60,000 nucleotides of DNA from Tubiluchus corallicola (lineage: Eukaryota > Priapulida > Priapulimorpha > Priapulimorphida > Tubiluchidae): assembly GCA_030141605.1 (NCBI GenBank), contig JAQGDQ010000551.1, forward strand, positions 27,501-87,500. The letters are read 5' to 3'. Every line of letters begins with the position of its first letter. Positions within the stretch are counted from its first letter, which is position 1. Below are positions 21,213 through 34,700 of the stretch, in pieces. A program made the position numbers and the translations under genes. The notes under the pieces were generated by a model, which made no database searches, was not told the DNA's origin, and saw nothing but the letters and a program-made list of their open reading frames with translations.

Positions 21213-22089
21213 TCCAGGAGTGCATATTGCTTGCTACTCCAAATTTCTGAACTGAACTGAAGCTGCTCTAGCTTTAGGTAGCACTAGTACGGTGAGGTTT
21301 TAAATGTCATTAAATGTTAAATCAGAATGCTAATCAAACGATGAATGACAACGATTTGGTTTGTCGGTCAGTCACAACCAGTTGACTGATTCACTGACTG
21401 ACCAACCGATCGACAAACTAACTGTAGTGAACCAACAAGCTGTTATCTAATTCTTCAGTATAAATCTACAATAAATCGTGCACCTTAAGCAGGTAGAAGT
21501 GAACGACGCTGGTGATTATAAGACTTAAAGTTACGCAGCTGCTAATTAAGAGTTACCAAAAGTTCCTGCAGGCAGTGCGGCTGTCAGAAGTGTTCAACAA
21601 CCCTACATAACAGTACCCTCAGTGTCTGATTGAACAAGCGTTACTCTGTTTAAGTACCTGCCTCCAGTACTGTGTTTGTACAGTATACGACTGTAAGCAC
21701 GCGGTCAGTGTGCGGCGGTTTACCTGTAATTAGTGAACTATTAGCCTATTGCTTGTTGATTAGCTACCAGCGGGATACAGGTAAGGGGTGATTTGTTTAC
21801 CGCAGGCATCGTTTCTGGGTGTTTATAATTTCGGATATGACCATGGGCTTCAGCGACAGCGACGACGGCTAATGGCAGCTTTGGTAATCGTCGTTATCGT
21901 AATCGTTGTTGTTGCCGGCCGTGCTACTAACATTGGCTGACCTTCATATAGTCGGAGAAGTTACATTTGTCCCTGTGTGCTTATTATTGCTTTGTTGTTT
22001 TTATTGTTGTTGCTGTCGCTGTTGTTACTGTTGTTGGTGTTGGCGGTGTTATGGACAATGCAGTCTCGCTGTTGCTCTTGGAATTGATG
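21213..22089. other. Intergenic DNA left of the trinucleotide array
   Basis: No splice-linked exons are recognised. A tetranucleotide-like stretch of CTGACTGACC words occurs near 21380-21420. Confidence 0.4.
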
Positions 22090-22166
22090 TTGCCATTATT
22101 GTCGTTGTCGTTGTTGTTGTTGTTGTTGTCGCTGCTGCTGCTGCTATTATTGTTGTTGTTGTTGTT

Positions 22167-22198
<32 letters not shown>

Positions 22199-22218
22199 TG
22201 TTGTTGTTGCTGTTGTTA
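22090..22218. repeat. Mixed GTT/GTC/GCT trinucleotide array
   Basis: Blocks of TTG, TGC, then TCG repeats follow one another. They are joined to a conserved non-repeat flank at 22219-22277 that recurs near 28502-28568. Confidence 0.9.
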
Positions 22219-22324
22219 TTGTTTGTACTGCTTCTTTGCAGCGATGCTTCAACTACTTTGTATAATAATTATTTTGTACAGTTGCCACTATTGTTGTTGT
22301 CGATTTTAAGGGATGGCAACAATG

Positions 22325-22592
22325 ACGACGATGTTGGTGACTTCTCCGAGGATGACAACAATGACGGCGACGTTGATGACTTCTCCGAGGATGACAACAA
22401 TGACGACGATGTTGATGACTTCTCCGAGGATGACAACAATGACGACGATCTTGATGACTTCTCCGAGGATGACAACAATGACGACGATCTTGATGACTTC
22501 TCCGAGGATGACAACAATGACGACGATCTTGGTGACTTCTCCGAGGATGACAACAATGACGACGATGTTGGTGACTTCTCCGAGGATGACAA
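22325..22592. repeat. 39-bp minisatellite, seven copies, acidic frame
   Basis: Units of 39 bp give 13-residue repeats of the type DDNNDDDVDDFSE on the plus strand, or SSRSSSLLSSSEK on the other. The units are almost identical. The frame runs in from the trinucleotide array, so a real protein is doubtful. Confidence 0.9.
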
Positions 22593-22689
22593 ACACTTTA
22601 CAAGCCTTTCATGAATTTTTTGTATACGTCATTAAGGGAGGGAAGAGACTGGCTTGTTTCATTAAGGTGTTTTATTAAAGTAATGCAGC

Positions 22690-22770
22690 CTGCCAGAAAG
22701 TTCAAGGATCCTTCGGTATTGAGGGGCATTGGGATGGTAGAAAGTCCGGGTTCGAATACCTGGTCATCTA
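22690..22770 (+). other. tRNA-like B-box sequence, possible SINE fragment
   Basis: GGGTTCGAATACC resembles a pol III B box with a flanking stem. I could not find a convincing A box or cloverleaf. Confidence 0.25.
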
Positions 22771-23440
22771 ACTTTCCTACCCAAAAATTTGTTGACTCTG
22801 ACTACATAACCTTTCTCTCAGGCTGCTTTGTTTTCAGCGGTGTGTCAGGAGATGAAAGTTGTCACCGCGTTTTGAATTCACAGTCGACTTACACATAAAT
22901 TGTTCGCTCTCTGGAACAGTGGAACAGTAAACAGAACGCGAACAGACTGAACCCGGACAGCCGGTCAGACGAGCTGAGTAACAACCGAGATATGAGTTTG
23001 CACGGGCATAAATATGACAAAGTTGTTTAACCTAGATTGTTCCTAAACGTTCTTGCAACAAACGACACAGTCCCACAATCAGTAGCTCCTGCTATGCATT
23101 AAATTTGCACAATAAGATTGTCTTTCAGAAAAGATTAACTAGAAGAGATAGATAAGAGCAAACAGGATGTGGTCAAAGTTAATGACAGAAGTATTGTGGG
23201 GAATAATAAAACACGTGACTGGGGTAGGAAAACGCATAAAACTTGCCGACAGAGGATAATAAAACAGAGAAAACCAGAACTGCCATCAATTCACAGCAGT
23301 TAGAGAAAGCTGGGCCATTCACTCAGGAACTCATCAGTAAACGAAGAGTGTTGAGTTCAATAAAAATGAAAAGAGCCGGTAAAATGCAAGCTAAAGTCAT
23401 CCTGTTCACCAGGGCAGCAGCATTTGATAACAACACGCTA
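22771..23440. other. Intergenic DNA without recognised features
   Basis: A plus-strand frame continues into the next repeat array but has no domain. I see nothing else. Confidence 0.4.
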
Positions 23441-23444
23441 GCTA

Positions 23445-24137
23445 TGTTTCTTCTTTTCTCTTTTCTTTTCTTGTTTGTTTCTTCTTTTCTCTTTTCTTTT
23501 CTTGTTTGTTTTTTCTTTTCTCTTTTCTTTTCTTGTTTGTTTTTTCTTCTCTTTTCTTTTCTTGTTTGTTTTTTCTTTTCTCTTTTCTTTTCTTGTTTGT
23601 TTTTTTTCTCTTTTCTTTTCTTGTTTGTTTTTTCTTTTCTCTTTTCTTTTCTTGTTTGTTTTTTCTTTTCTCTTTTCTTTTATTTTCTTGTTTGTTTTTT
23701 CTTCTCTTTTCTTTTCTTGTTTGTTTTTTCTTTTCTCTTTTCTCTTCTTGTTTGTTTTTTCTTTTCTCTTTTCTTTTCTTGTTTGTTTCTTTCTTCTCTT
23801 CTCTTTTCTTTTCTTGTTTGTTTTTTCTTTACTTTTCTCTTTTCTTTTCTTGTTTGCTTTTTCTTTTCTCTTTTCTTTTCTTGTTTGTTTTTTCTTTTCT
23901 TTTCTTGTTTGTTTTTTTCTTCTCTTTTCTTTTCTTGTTTGTTTTTTCTTATCTCTTTTCTTTTCTTGTTTGTTTTTTCTTCTCTTTCTTTTCTTGTTTG
24001 TTTTTTCTTCTCTTTTCTTTTCTTGTTTGTTTTTTCTTTTCTCTTTTCTTTTCTTGTTTGTTTTTTCTTCTCTTTTCTTTTCTTGTTTGTTTTTTCTTTT
24101 CTCTTTTCTTTTCTTGTTTATTTTTTCTTCTCTTTTC
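23445..24137. repeat. Pyrimidine-rich array, units of about 27 to 35 bp
   Basis: The core TTTTCTTTTCTTGTTTGTTT recurs more than 20 times with length variation in the CT part. The long phenylalanine/leucine frames follow from composition. Confidence 0.95.
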
Positions 24138-25465
24138 AGTTTAAATACGATCGTTTTATCGCCACTCTCTCGTTTTCTTTTATCTGTGCCACTTCAACAT
24201 TTCTTTTCTCCTCCCATTTTCTTGCTTCCAGTTTTCTTTCGATGCATTTACATTTTACGTAAATCTTAGTATGCTTTTTACTCCTATCTTACCAACGTCC
24301 CTTTGTGATGTGCATTGTGCAGTGCATTTGGATTCGTCTTGTAGTTAATCTTTAACGTACATCTTCCCCTTTCTGAACTTATCTTCTAATGAAAGTCTCA
24401 GACATGTTTACTGTTATTTCTCACAATTAACCTGACAAGAGCTGTTCTTTTTCTCTTCACGCGGGTCAATATCCTATAGTTATCCTAACAGATTATTGTC
24501 AGAAAAGCATTATTTTGCATTTTTTCAGTACTTTCCTAGTTCGTATTCAGATTAAAGGATTTATTTTAGTGCATTCGGGTTGTCTATGGATTATGATTGA
24601 GAGCATAGTTGCTTTTGGGTTTTTTCTGTTTCAGTGTTCGCTGTGTTGTAATTATTATTAGTAATTTTAAAAATACTGATTTTATCAGAGACAACTTTTT
24701 TCTCGTACTTTATATTTTCATTTCCCTTTTATCTGCAGATGACGATTATAGCTTCCCCAATGGTTCACTATTTTCTATATTATTGTTATTACTAGACTAT
24801 TACAATTTTTACTTCCATATTATGTTTTTCTCACTTCATATATATTCACTTTATTATAATTATTTTGCTCACTGTTTCACAGTTATCATTAAGTTTTATT
24901 ATATTTTTTGAGCCATATTGTCTATTCACTCACATACTCATATTTCACTACATATTTTGTTTACTCCATTTTTTTGCACTAGTTCTTGTGTTCCATAGTA
25001 TTTTATCGTTGCGCTTAACATAATTTGAGACGGTTGCATATCTTTTGTTTGAGTTTATCATGCATATTTTGTTTCATTCACTGATTTATTATTTATGTTT
25101 TAATTTTTTTGACTTTTTTCTAGTTTGTTTTATGTTTTAATCGGTTACTTAACTGCTTTACATATTTTGTTAATCATCATTTCATATTTTTCATTTTATT
25201 TCTTTGTTGCATAGCTTATTTTGTTATTTCGCTTTCATGTTTAATGTATCCCCCATAAATTCATGTTAACAGCAGCACTACAAATTTTTTACAAGTTACA
25301 CTAAACTGAAAACGGTAGCTGACTCGATGACCAATTGGTCTTTCGCTACCCTTTTTCCTGCACCCCATTAACTCTTTCCTTTATGCTTAATTTATCCTTT
25401 TTAATCAATAACTATAAAAATAATAGTCAATTTGTATACTGGTGTAAATGAGGAGATAAATAAAA
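24138..25465. other. T-rich intergenic DNA
   Basis: There is a strong T bias on this strand and no recognised gene or repeat unit. Confidence 0.5.
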
Positions 25466-25696
25466 ATGTCTATGTCTCTATGTCTATGTCTATGTCTATG
25501 TCTATGTCTATGTCTATGTCTATGTCTATGTCTAAGTCTATGTCTATGTCTATGTCTATGTCTATGTCTATGTCTAAGTCTATGTCTATGTCTATGTCTA
25601 TGTCTATGTCTATGTCTATGTCTATGTCTAAGTCTATGTCTATGTCTATGTCTAAGTCTATGTCTATGTCTATGTCTATGTCTATGTCTATGTCTA
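25466..25696. repeat. (TATGTC)n hexanucleotide array
   Basis: About 38 copies of TATGTC with scattered TAAGTC variants. The Met-Ser and Cys-Leu frames are by-products. Confidence 0.97.
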
Positions 25697-27355
25697 TTCT
25701 ACACTTTCGCTATTTGTGCATTATTTTCTGATATGGATTCTGAAATATTTCTCATTGCTTCAATTTCTCCAGGCTTTAGCATCTTTGTTATGGGAGATAA
25801 TTTATCGGAGAAAAGTACTTTATACATTTAAAAGTTTGTTTTACAGGTTAAATGAGTTTCTACTCAAAGCCATGCGGCTCAGTGGAAATCCAACACAGTG
25901 GATATGAACACGTTCAGTTCTAATTACCGTTAGATGATAAATGAATCTCGATTAAGAAATACTTCACTTGAACAAAACATGTCTTATTAAACTAATGATA
26001 GGTTTAATAAATTATCAGGGTCTGTATACAAATCATTAAGCTGTAAAAATGGCCCCTGGCGGCAAAATGTGTCCCTGTGATAATTCTTAAATAAGTTCAC
26101 TGTCTTCCTGACTGCTGCATAATTACCGACTGATTTGTAAGGTTAATAGGTTTCTAATTATCCGATTCTGCAATTCTACATCCATTACTGACCAGTGGTC
26201 AATATTAACGGCTGTCCATCCTTCCTTGCTCGTGAGGTCGTGGCCTTGCCAGCGATGTGTATAGAGGACAACAATGCATCTCTCTGTTGCTGTTTGTAAG
26301 TTGCTTTTGTTCCACCTGATGCATTGTGATGCGATACAGACGAGACGGGCATGGAAAATAGTTCCTGGTTTTTGAAGGGATTTGACCTGAAAGTTTTCGC
26401 ATTTGTCGCCTTCCGCCGGATTAGGGGATTAAGGATTACCTGAAGTCATTGGTTTTGACGAGTATTTAAGATAAAAGATTTTATAGTTGTCTGTAGTTTT
26501 TGCGAGTGACCTTTGTCATTTTGATGCATGAACCAATGTTGTATGATCAGCTGTCTTCACGATCTTGATTTTGTTTTATTACAAGCAAATTACAAATCGT
26601 ACACAAAACCCTTTACCATTGTAAGTTGTCTGTATGATATACAGAGTGATGTGCTTATGAGTCAAATATGCGCTTTTCAACAACACAGAAGATTAAGATA
26701 TGGTAGATAACATGGCCAGTGACTCCAAATATTTGTTGTTTCAAGTGCATTTTACAGATAAAGTGATTTGACAATAGCTACTGCCGGGAACAGTCTGCAA
26801 TGTACATTGAAACCCACTTAGATTTTGCAGTAGTGGGTGCGGGGCAGTTCATTGACTAGCAGACATTCAATCCTGGGGCTACATGTTTTTGTGCTAGTCT
26901 GTCTTACATGTTAACATTCGAGTTGTTTATTGAGTTCTTAGTTCCACAGTGAACCAGCGGGTTAACAGCAAAACTTGATTTTTTGCTTCGGGGAGAAAAG
27001 GTGAAAATATGGGGTGTAGGTCTTAGATTGGTACCTTCTACTAACACAGTTTTTTTTCTAAGTTAGGTTAGCCAAAGCAGTTTAAGTTTTTTTATATAAT
27101 GCGGGACACGGCAAGCCGATGTTCAGGTAACAGAGCCTGCTTAGTGCAGATGGTTGTAACACCATCAGAACCCGTATTTCTTTTTCAAGAATAATTCTGT
27201 AAGACGAGACACTTAGGCACGCTGGAATATATACATTTATCCCAGCAAGAAAATTTGCGTGTACACTTTACCAGTAAATGTTGAAGGGAAAAATACACAT
27301 TTGCTTGGTCTGTTCTCCTTATATTGTTTATTAATAAAAATAGAAAAATAAAGTA
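25697..27355. other. Intergenic DNA without recognised genes
   Basis: I found no domain or paired splice sites. A stretch at 27100-27180 looked tRNA-like but does not fold convincingly. Confidence 0.4.
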
Positions 27356-27356
27356 A

Positions 27357-27762
<406 letters not shown>

Positions 27763-28564
27763 TATGAGTTTATTTGGCATAAAAATCTACAGCTTTCAAA
27801 GATAACAGGATGTTAGTAAAGTAACAAATCTTCAAAACTTCAACTTTGTAATTTCCACTCATTTCAGTGCTCTTGGACGGTATACATTTCGTAATTATAA
27901 ATAAAACTTAATCTTAGCGGAAAACGCAACTTGCTTCGCGTTTCCACGTTTTATACTCACCCGCCTAAGTAGAAAATAATCCTTACTAAGCGTATTAACT
28001 AGGTTCAAAACATTTCAAATTACTAATTATTATTAAACTGACAATTTAACTTTTGCTTATTTTTGAGAAAAAAAACAGGAAAATTAAATTACTGGGACTT
28101 TAAATAAATTCATTAAATTTAAAGTCAATTTACCTCTTGCGCAAGAATATTTCAAGTCGTGTGAAAATTTCTAACACTTTGCATTATATAAAAGGCTGGG
28201 TAGCAAAATTTCAGATGGGTACCACATCAAGAATTATTATTGATCTGCGGAAGTCTAAAATACGTAAAAAGTTTCCTGTTACCACGTGGCTGTGTTTGTT
28301 AATGTGTTTAAACGTCAACAGGTGACGCCAGCTACGTACGGCTGATGAATTTGCAGACTAGCACGCAAGTTCCCGGTAACAAGTAGGTAAGGCTTAGCAA
28401 GGGATGACCAGCGGTCAGGACATGTGAGCTCTCTACGATCTTTCTTACAAACACGAAGATTATAGAAACTTATTAATGACAATTAATCGACTAATTAATA
28501 AAGTTACGAAATAATTATTATGTAAAGTAGCTGACTGAGCATTGCTGCAAAGAAGCAGTACAAA

Positions 28565-28806
28565 CAATAACAACAACAACAATGACAGTGACAGCGAAAC
28601 CAACAGCAACAGTAACAGAAACAGCAACAAGAACAACGACGACGAGACGACGACAACAACAACAATAGCAGCAGCAGCAACAGTGGCAGCGACACCGACA
28701 AAAACAACAACAACAACGACGACGACAACAACAATAACAACAATAACAGCAGCAGCAACAGTGGCAGTGACAGCGACAGCGACAACGACAACAACCACAG
28801 CAATAA
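28565..28806. repeat. AAC/GAC/AGC trinucleotide array
   Basis: Mixed AAC, GAC and AGC blocks. The flank 28502-28568 is the inverted counterpart of 22219-22277. Confidence 0.92.
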
Positions 28807-29921
28807 TAAAAATGTTAAAATTTAGTCAAAATCACAATCAAATCCTAAACCTTGCACTAATCATGCTATTTTGCTCTCATTAGAAACGTTGGCATTGCTT
28901 TAATGTACTTTGAATAAAGGAAATATAAAGGTTGAATGATGCTTTGCCGATAGACGGGTTATTTTTGCTAACACGTCTCACCGAGCAGTAGCTGTGGCGT
29001 TTGTGGTTCTCCGAAATTTATTGTTGAAATCACATTTTAGTGTCCATACCCTTAAATATGAGAGCAATAATCAGTTCATACAGATAAGAAAAATAGGAAT
29101 ATATAGTCAAATTAACTGGCAAATATTGAGAAGTGAGAGTGAATGCGTGGCGTGCCAGCAGTGGGTGCATGCGTGTGTGCCTCGTCCACAACTGTTACCT
29201 TTTATGCACTGATGATGCATGATCAGCCACGAGCATCAGCGGGCAGGTAAAGTAATCAACTGAACGGATTACCTGCAGGTTCAGTGCACCCGTGGGACGC
29301 GTTACCTGTGGTGTATAAAGCTACCTTACCTGTGTGATTCCCGTCTGCCTTTAATACCTAAGTGAAATCGGATTATTTTTCTCAGGTGAAGAAAAAGTTG
29401 GCACCCCACCCGCTGTTCCTCGTCAGACTTACCTGTGTGCAAGTAAACATTTCAGGTGTGACATTCCTTGTGCCCTACCTGTGAGAAGCAGTCATTTGAA
29501 AAGTGAAAGTGCTCAGTAGAAACACCTGCGAAAAGAAGTCGCAGTAGCAACGTGATGCAATTACTCTGACCGCTTTGACCACTGACCGCCGGCCACAATT
29601 TTGCTTAAACCTTTTCGCTGTGACACACCTATGCAGTTTCCTAAACTGCTTTGGGCAAAACGATTTCAAGGTTCAAGGTCATTACAAGTGGTGACATTAT
29701 CCTGAGAGCTGTTGGTCCACACTGTTTGTCAACTGGGTTTGCTTGGACGTTGGTTTTGTTCTCGCTTGGACGTTGGTGTTGTCCTCGCGTGGGTCGTTGT
29801 TTGGACAAATTCTACAGCTGAAGAAATTTCCGTGTGTCTTCGACAATTAGTAGAACTTCCGAGTAAATAAAGTTCCATATTTACAGTAAGTAGTAACTTT
29901 TAGTTTATTTACGTTATAAAA
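28807..29921. other. Intergenic DNA with many CAGGTG/CAGGTA words
   Basis: No exon is recognised. Between 29245 and 29535 there are about nine ACCTG/CAGGT words and a TATA-like GTATAAAGC at about 29312. Confidence 0.4.
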
Positions 29922-30138
29922 TAAAAGCAATTTTCCACGGAGAAAAACGCGAGCATATTTTAATTAATGTTTATAAAGTGATTTATTAACGTTTACTGTA
30001 TTTAATCTATTTTATTTTATAAAGCCAACAAAAAAGCGATAGTCATGAACATAGCAATACATTAAATATTAGAAAATCACTTTATAAACATTAATTAAAA
30101 TATGATCGCGTTTTTCTCCGTCAAAAATTACTTATATT
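29922..30138. mobile_element. Hairpin (foldback) element, arms about 60 bp
   Basis: ACGGAGAAAAACGCGAGCAT at the left recurs inverted as ATGATCGCGTTTTTCTCCGT at the right, and the matching arms run on through AATTAATGTTTATAAAGTGA. The loop is about 85 bp. It resembles a MITE; I could not settle a target duplication. Confidence 0.75.
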
Positions 30139-30905
30139 TTTCGTCTCATTCAGCGCAGAAGATGAACGGACCCAAACTTCTTTACAGTTTTGGTGAAGTT
30201 CCTCATACTTTCTTTGTATTATTATTATGCTTCATCCCTATTAGTCAATAAATTCAATTCAATTCAGTTTGTTTCTTAACCGTTCTTGGAGAAACGTAAT
30301 ATTAGCCAAAATTTACAGACGTGCTTTAGAATCTGACAGAAGCATTCTTTTTACAAAAATCACCTAGCAGAATAGCGTGTGAGTTAAAAAACAACAAGGA
30401 AAAGAAAGAGAAATTAAATCAATGAAAGAATAGAAAATTGTGTATTATAATCGGAAAGACTTCTTCAGTGTAATATTTAAAACAACAGCAAACATAAATT
30501 TCTCAGCGTAGGTGGTATTCAATTACCTGATTTGTTAAATGTTGTTGTGTACATAGTCACGGTTTTAGATCAGGAAAAATATTTAGAAAGTTTATTTACC
30601 GAATGTTTTACATTAGGAAAATATTTATAATGTTTACTAATGGGAAGTTTTCATGTTTTTCGCGATAGCATTTTGGATATTGAAATATTATTAAATATTA
30701 TTATTAATATTATTGCAAATGAAATGGTAAAGACATGATATAACAAATACCACAGATTATGCAAAAGAAGGGATCATTGATAAATCTTTAGAGCTGACGT
30801 AAACATAGCACAATCTATTATCTTTCATCCTACCATTTCCACTAACACATCCTTCTACCCTTCCTGTGTGATCTAACCTTTCTCCCAGTTCTTTTTTTTT
30901 GTTCA

Positions 30906-31115
30906 CTCATCCATTCTTTTTTATCGGGTTCACATGACAGTGGGCTTATACAAGCCTTTGCTTCTCTAGTCCACTGCAGTACAATTATTCTTTTATGATA
31001 ACGATAGTGTATGAAACATAACAATTTATTACAGTATGATCGTAATAATTTTGATGTCACTGTGTGCTTAATGTCATTATATTGTACTGAATGTGATAAT
31101 AATAATAATAAATCA
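30906..31115. repeat. 210-bp dispersed repeat, copy 1
   Basis: It runs from TCATCCATTC through CGGGTTCACATGACAGTGGG to TGTACTGAATGTGATAATAA and a TAA tail. It is nearly identical to 35345-35550. The same left boundary in both copies fits a short element rather than random 5' truncation. Confidence 0.85.
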
Positions 31116-32290
31116 AAATAAAAATAAATAAATAAAGTAACAAATAATATTCTTTAAAAAAATTAAATGACTATTAATTCTTATCTACTGAAAACGTGAT
31201 ACCGTGTTGAAGGTTGCACAAATCTCAAGTAGAACGAGAATCATAAAAGTAGACTGTAGAAATAGACCATGTCTGATGGCTGAATGAAGATGTAAAATGT
31301 TACAAGAACTGAAAAAACACACGTTTTGGTATTGATAAACAGGTCCAAAAGAATCAGGTACATAAACAAAACCGAATAGAAATGGCGAAAGCAGGTTAAA
31401 AAAGCGGTACTGTGTATTGTGATGATCATGATCGTGATAGTGAAAGCAGATTGAAGGTTGAGCTCGTTAACAGTAATCATAAACATGTTAGGTATTTAAC
31501 CATAAATAAATATGATCAGTATAAAATGTTGCGAGTAATAGGTACCGGTAAGTTGAGGGTAATTGCTTACCTTTACCACAAGAAACTGTCTATAGGTTTT
31601 GTTCTCACTCTTTCTTACTCAACTGTAATTAATGGTTGTTTTATGCATATTCTTATTGCCGTCATTGTCGCTGTGGCTGCTACCATCGCTTCTCTTGTCT
31701 TGTTTCTGATTGCTGCCTCTTTAGTTGTTGTTATTGTTGTTGTGATGACGAATTTGCTGTTGCAGTATTGATTTTTTATACAGTACTGGACGCTAGATAA
31801 TGTGCCTAGTACTCAAACAACAAGCCAGGCTTGTGTTGTTGACAGTTGTAACAGGACCGAAACCTGTGTGATTATAGGCCTAAATGAAAATTCTTTAACA
31901 CGATGTGTTTGTATTTTGCTCAACGATATAAACAGCAAGAAGGAGTCTGTAGAATAAAACCGCTCAAAAATACCATCCATTAATTACAGAGCTTAGCGTA
32001 GCTTAACTTTAGTCGATAAGTACGCACACACAGTAATCACAAGTTATTTTACACATGCTGTCGTTATTGATGTCAAACTGTGACTGTGGTTACTTTCCTT
32101 GTCATTGTCATCATAATTGTTGTTTTTTGTTGTTGTTGTAGTGTTGCAGTTGTTGTGCCATTGCCGTTGTTGCTGTTGCAGATGTTTCTTCCAAAGTAGA
32201 TATCAAAATTTCTGTAGATCCAGTTTTAATTCTTGAACTGCACATTTCCAAGCTGAAACATCCCAGCGTAAAATAAGAGACGATTTGAGA
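31116..32290. other. Intergenic DNA, GTT-rich in places
   Basis: Weak GTT/GCT enrichment near 31660-31760 and 32110-32180, no gene recognised. Confidence 0.4.
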
Positions 32291-32460
32291 TACAATTATT
32301 ATGAATTATGAATTTATTCCACAGCAACATAAACATACATACAAATTGTTATTACATTGAAAAGAAAAATTATAAACTAAAGAAGTTACTGTGAGGAGGA
32401 GGAAGGAGCATTAAGCTTTCGAGTCCTCCTCCAGTTAAGTGGAGCAATTAACAATTAACA
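32290..32460 (-). repeat. Possible LINE 3' end (antisense)
   Basis: On the minus strand the stretch reads through a GGAGGACTCGAAAGC word and a short stem, then TATGTTTATGTTGCTGTGG and AATAAATTCATAATTC, a layout common at CR1/L2-type 3' ends. I have no coding sequence to confirm it. Confidence 0.35.
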
Positions 32461-32789
32461 TTACATAGTATTTTCATCAGTTATAACGTACATTAGAACA
32501 AAATAAGTTTTGTTAGTAACTTAAGATCAGGATGAGTAAAATTGTGTCGTAATTGGATGAAACAAAAATGGTGTCGCAGTACATTTAAGAAATGCTTAAC
32601 AGCGTTGCAAAATCACCCTTTGTAAGCAAATCAACTGAATCGTTGAACTTTTGTAAAACATTAGAAATCAGCCAGTCGCGTCACTGCATAGAGTAATTTT
32701 GCAATGATGTGACAAGGCCAGTTTGTTGTCATTTGACAAATTACATGGAAGACGAACTACTTTCTGCATGTTGCTATATTGCTCATTTA

Positions 32790-32791
<2 letters not shown>

Positions 32792-32841
<50 letters not shown>

Positions 32842-32861
32842 GCTGCTGCTGCTGCTGCTGT
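32792..32861. repeat. (GTT)n(GCT)n array between 20-bp direct repeats
   Basis: A clean block of GTT then GCT units lies between two copies of CTATATTGCTCATTTACATT (32774-32793 and 32864-32883). Confidence 0.95.
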
Positions 32862-32883
32862 TACTATATTGCTCATTTACATT

Positions 32884-33752
32884 AGCATGTTATTTAGAAA
32901 TGTGTAGACCAACGTGTCCACCGAAGTGCAATCATTGATTTTGTAAGCATTCAAATTTTGATTGTACGTATTTGAAGGCCTCTCAAACGAAAAATTCAGT
33001 ATTCGTATAAATAATGATGTAATACATACATTACATTATAACCATGCATATTACAACTATGCCAGCTTGCAGCTTTATTAAACCACGTAGAAACGTCCCA
33101 ATAAGAAAACGTCCCAATAAATAATTGTCAAAACATGAGTAAACAGCTTCTTATAATATCACACAAGTCCTTGGAGTCTTTATAGATAATAAAAGAATTC
33201 TTCAGAATGCAAAAATACGCTTGCTCTAGGCCTTAGTGTTATGTCACTATTAATCACGATGTCTAAAATACAAATATGTGCAATTAGCAATGGTAATATA
33301 ATTACTTTTGGCGCAATAAAAGCCGTTTTAAGGTTATTTCACAGCTTTTAAATTCGAATTTGGATATTTGCTTCATGGTTAAAAGAATCATTAGCTTGCA
33401 ATCATTTTCTTTGTTGTTCTCAATGGGTTGCAGCCGTTAAATCCTGCTTCATTTTTTTTGGTAAGTTGACAATCTTGAGAAAACCTAGCGCGCTCGACAA
33501 TTTATTCATTCCAAACTTTGTCACGTGAACACAAGTGTGAAAGGGAACGTGCTGTTTTAAGTGAAAAGCAGATCCTACATGTACACATGTATGTACAACT
33601 GTACGTTGCAAAGCACCCAAAAATATTAACACATAGTTTTTTTTATAGTAAACTAATAGTCCATAAGCACAATACATATATAAGACACAGTACATTAATG
33701 GCTGCTGTTATTAACAATTTCAAAATTGTTACGCGTGGTATGTTGTTACTGG

Positions 33753-33788
<36 letters not shown>

Positions 33789-34274
33789 AAGTACCCTTTG
33801 TTATTACAAGTCGTATACGTGCCTGATGTATTAAAAAATATCCACCTCATTACGTTAATGTACGCGGCATTAATGCTGTATCTACTCTATTTGCTACAAT
33901 TCCCCCCGGGCTGAATACATTATGGATGTTTTGGAATGATGTTTTGATATTCCTGTTTTACCGCTGAAAGGCATGTTTTATTACAGACATAAACCGTGAA
34001 TGGAGCGTACAAAAATAACGGTGTGATTTAAACGGTATAATTAACCTAACTCAGCTCCTGATTATACCTGGATTCACCTGTAATCAAATGAGATGTAATA
34101 GGAAGGCTTTACGATATAAAGATACCGTCTTTGATATTAGTATATAATTGATTCTTCATGCTAAGATGCTTCTTTCTTTCTCTTTCTCTCTCCTCCTCTC
34201 TTTTTCTAAATTCCTCCACCCCACTCCCCCATACTACACTCTCCCTATTTTTCCTCTTCAGAAATCTTTCCCCG
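32884..34274. other. Intergenic DNA
   Basis: It contains a (TA)n run near 33757-33783 and no recognisable gene. Confidence 0.4.
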
Positions 34275-34281
34275 CTCCCTT

Positions 34282-34323
<42 letters not shown>

Positions 34324-34350
34324 CTCTCTCTCTCTCTCTCTCACTCTCTC

Positions 34351-34425
<75 letters not shown>

Positions 34426-34483
34426 CTCTCTCTATCTGCCTCTCTCTCTCTCTCTCTCTGCCTTTCTCTCTCTCTCTCTCTCT

Positions 34484-34520
<37 letters not shown>

Positions 34521-34553
34521 CTCTCTCTCTCTGCCTTTCTCTCTCTCTCTCTG

Positions 34554-34613
<60 letters not shown>

Positions 34614-34700
34614 CCTCTCTCTCTCTCTCTCTCCCTCTCTCTCTCTCTCTCTCCCTCTCGTTTTCTCTTTCTCTTCCTCGCTCTCTGTTTCGCTCTCTTG
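34275..34700. repeat. (CT)n pyrimidine tract
   Basis: More than 400 bp of CT with TGCC, TTT and CCC interruptions. Serine-leucine frames are by-products. Confidence 0.95.

Noticed and set aside
23243-24262. 339-codon Phe/Leu-rich ORF
   Set aside because: It reads a pyrimidine array in several overlapping open frames.
27085-27180. tRNA gene
   Set aside because: No cloverleaf or clear A and B boxes could be drawn.
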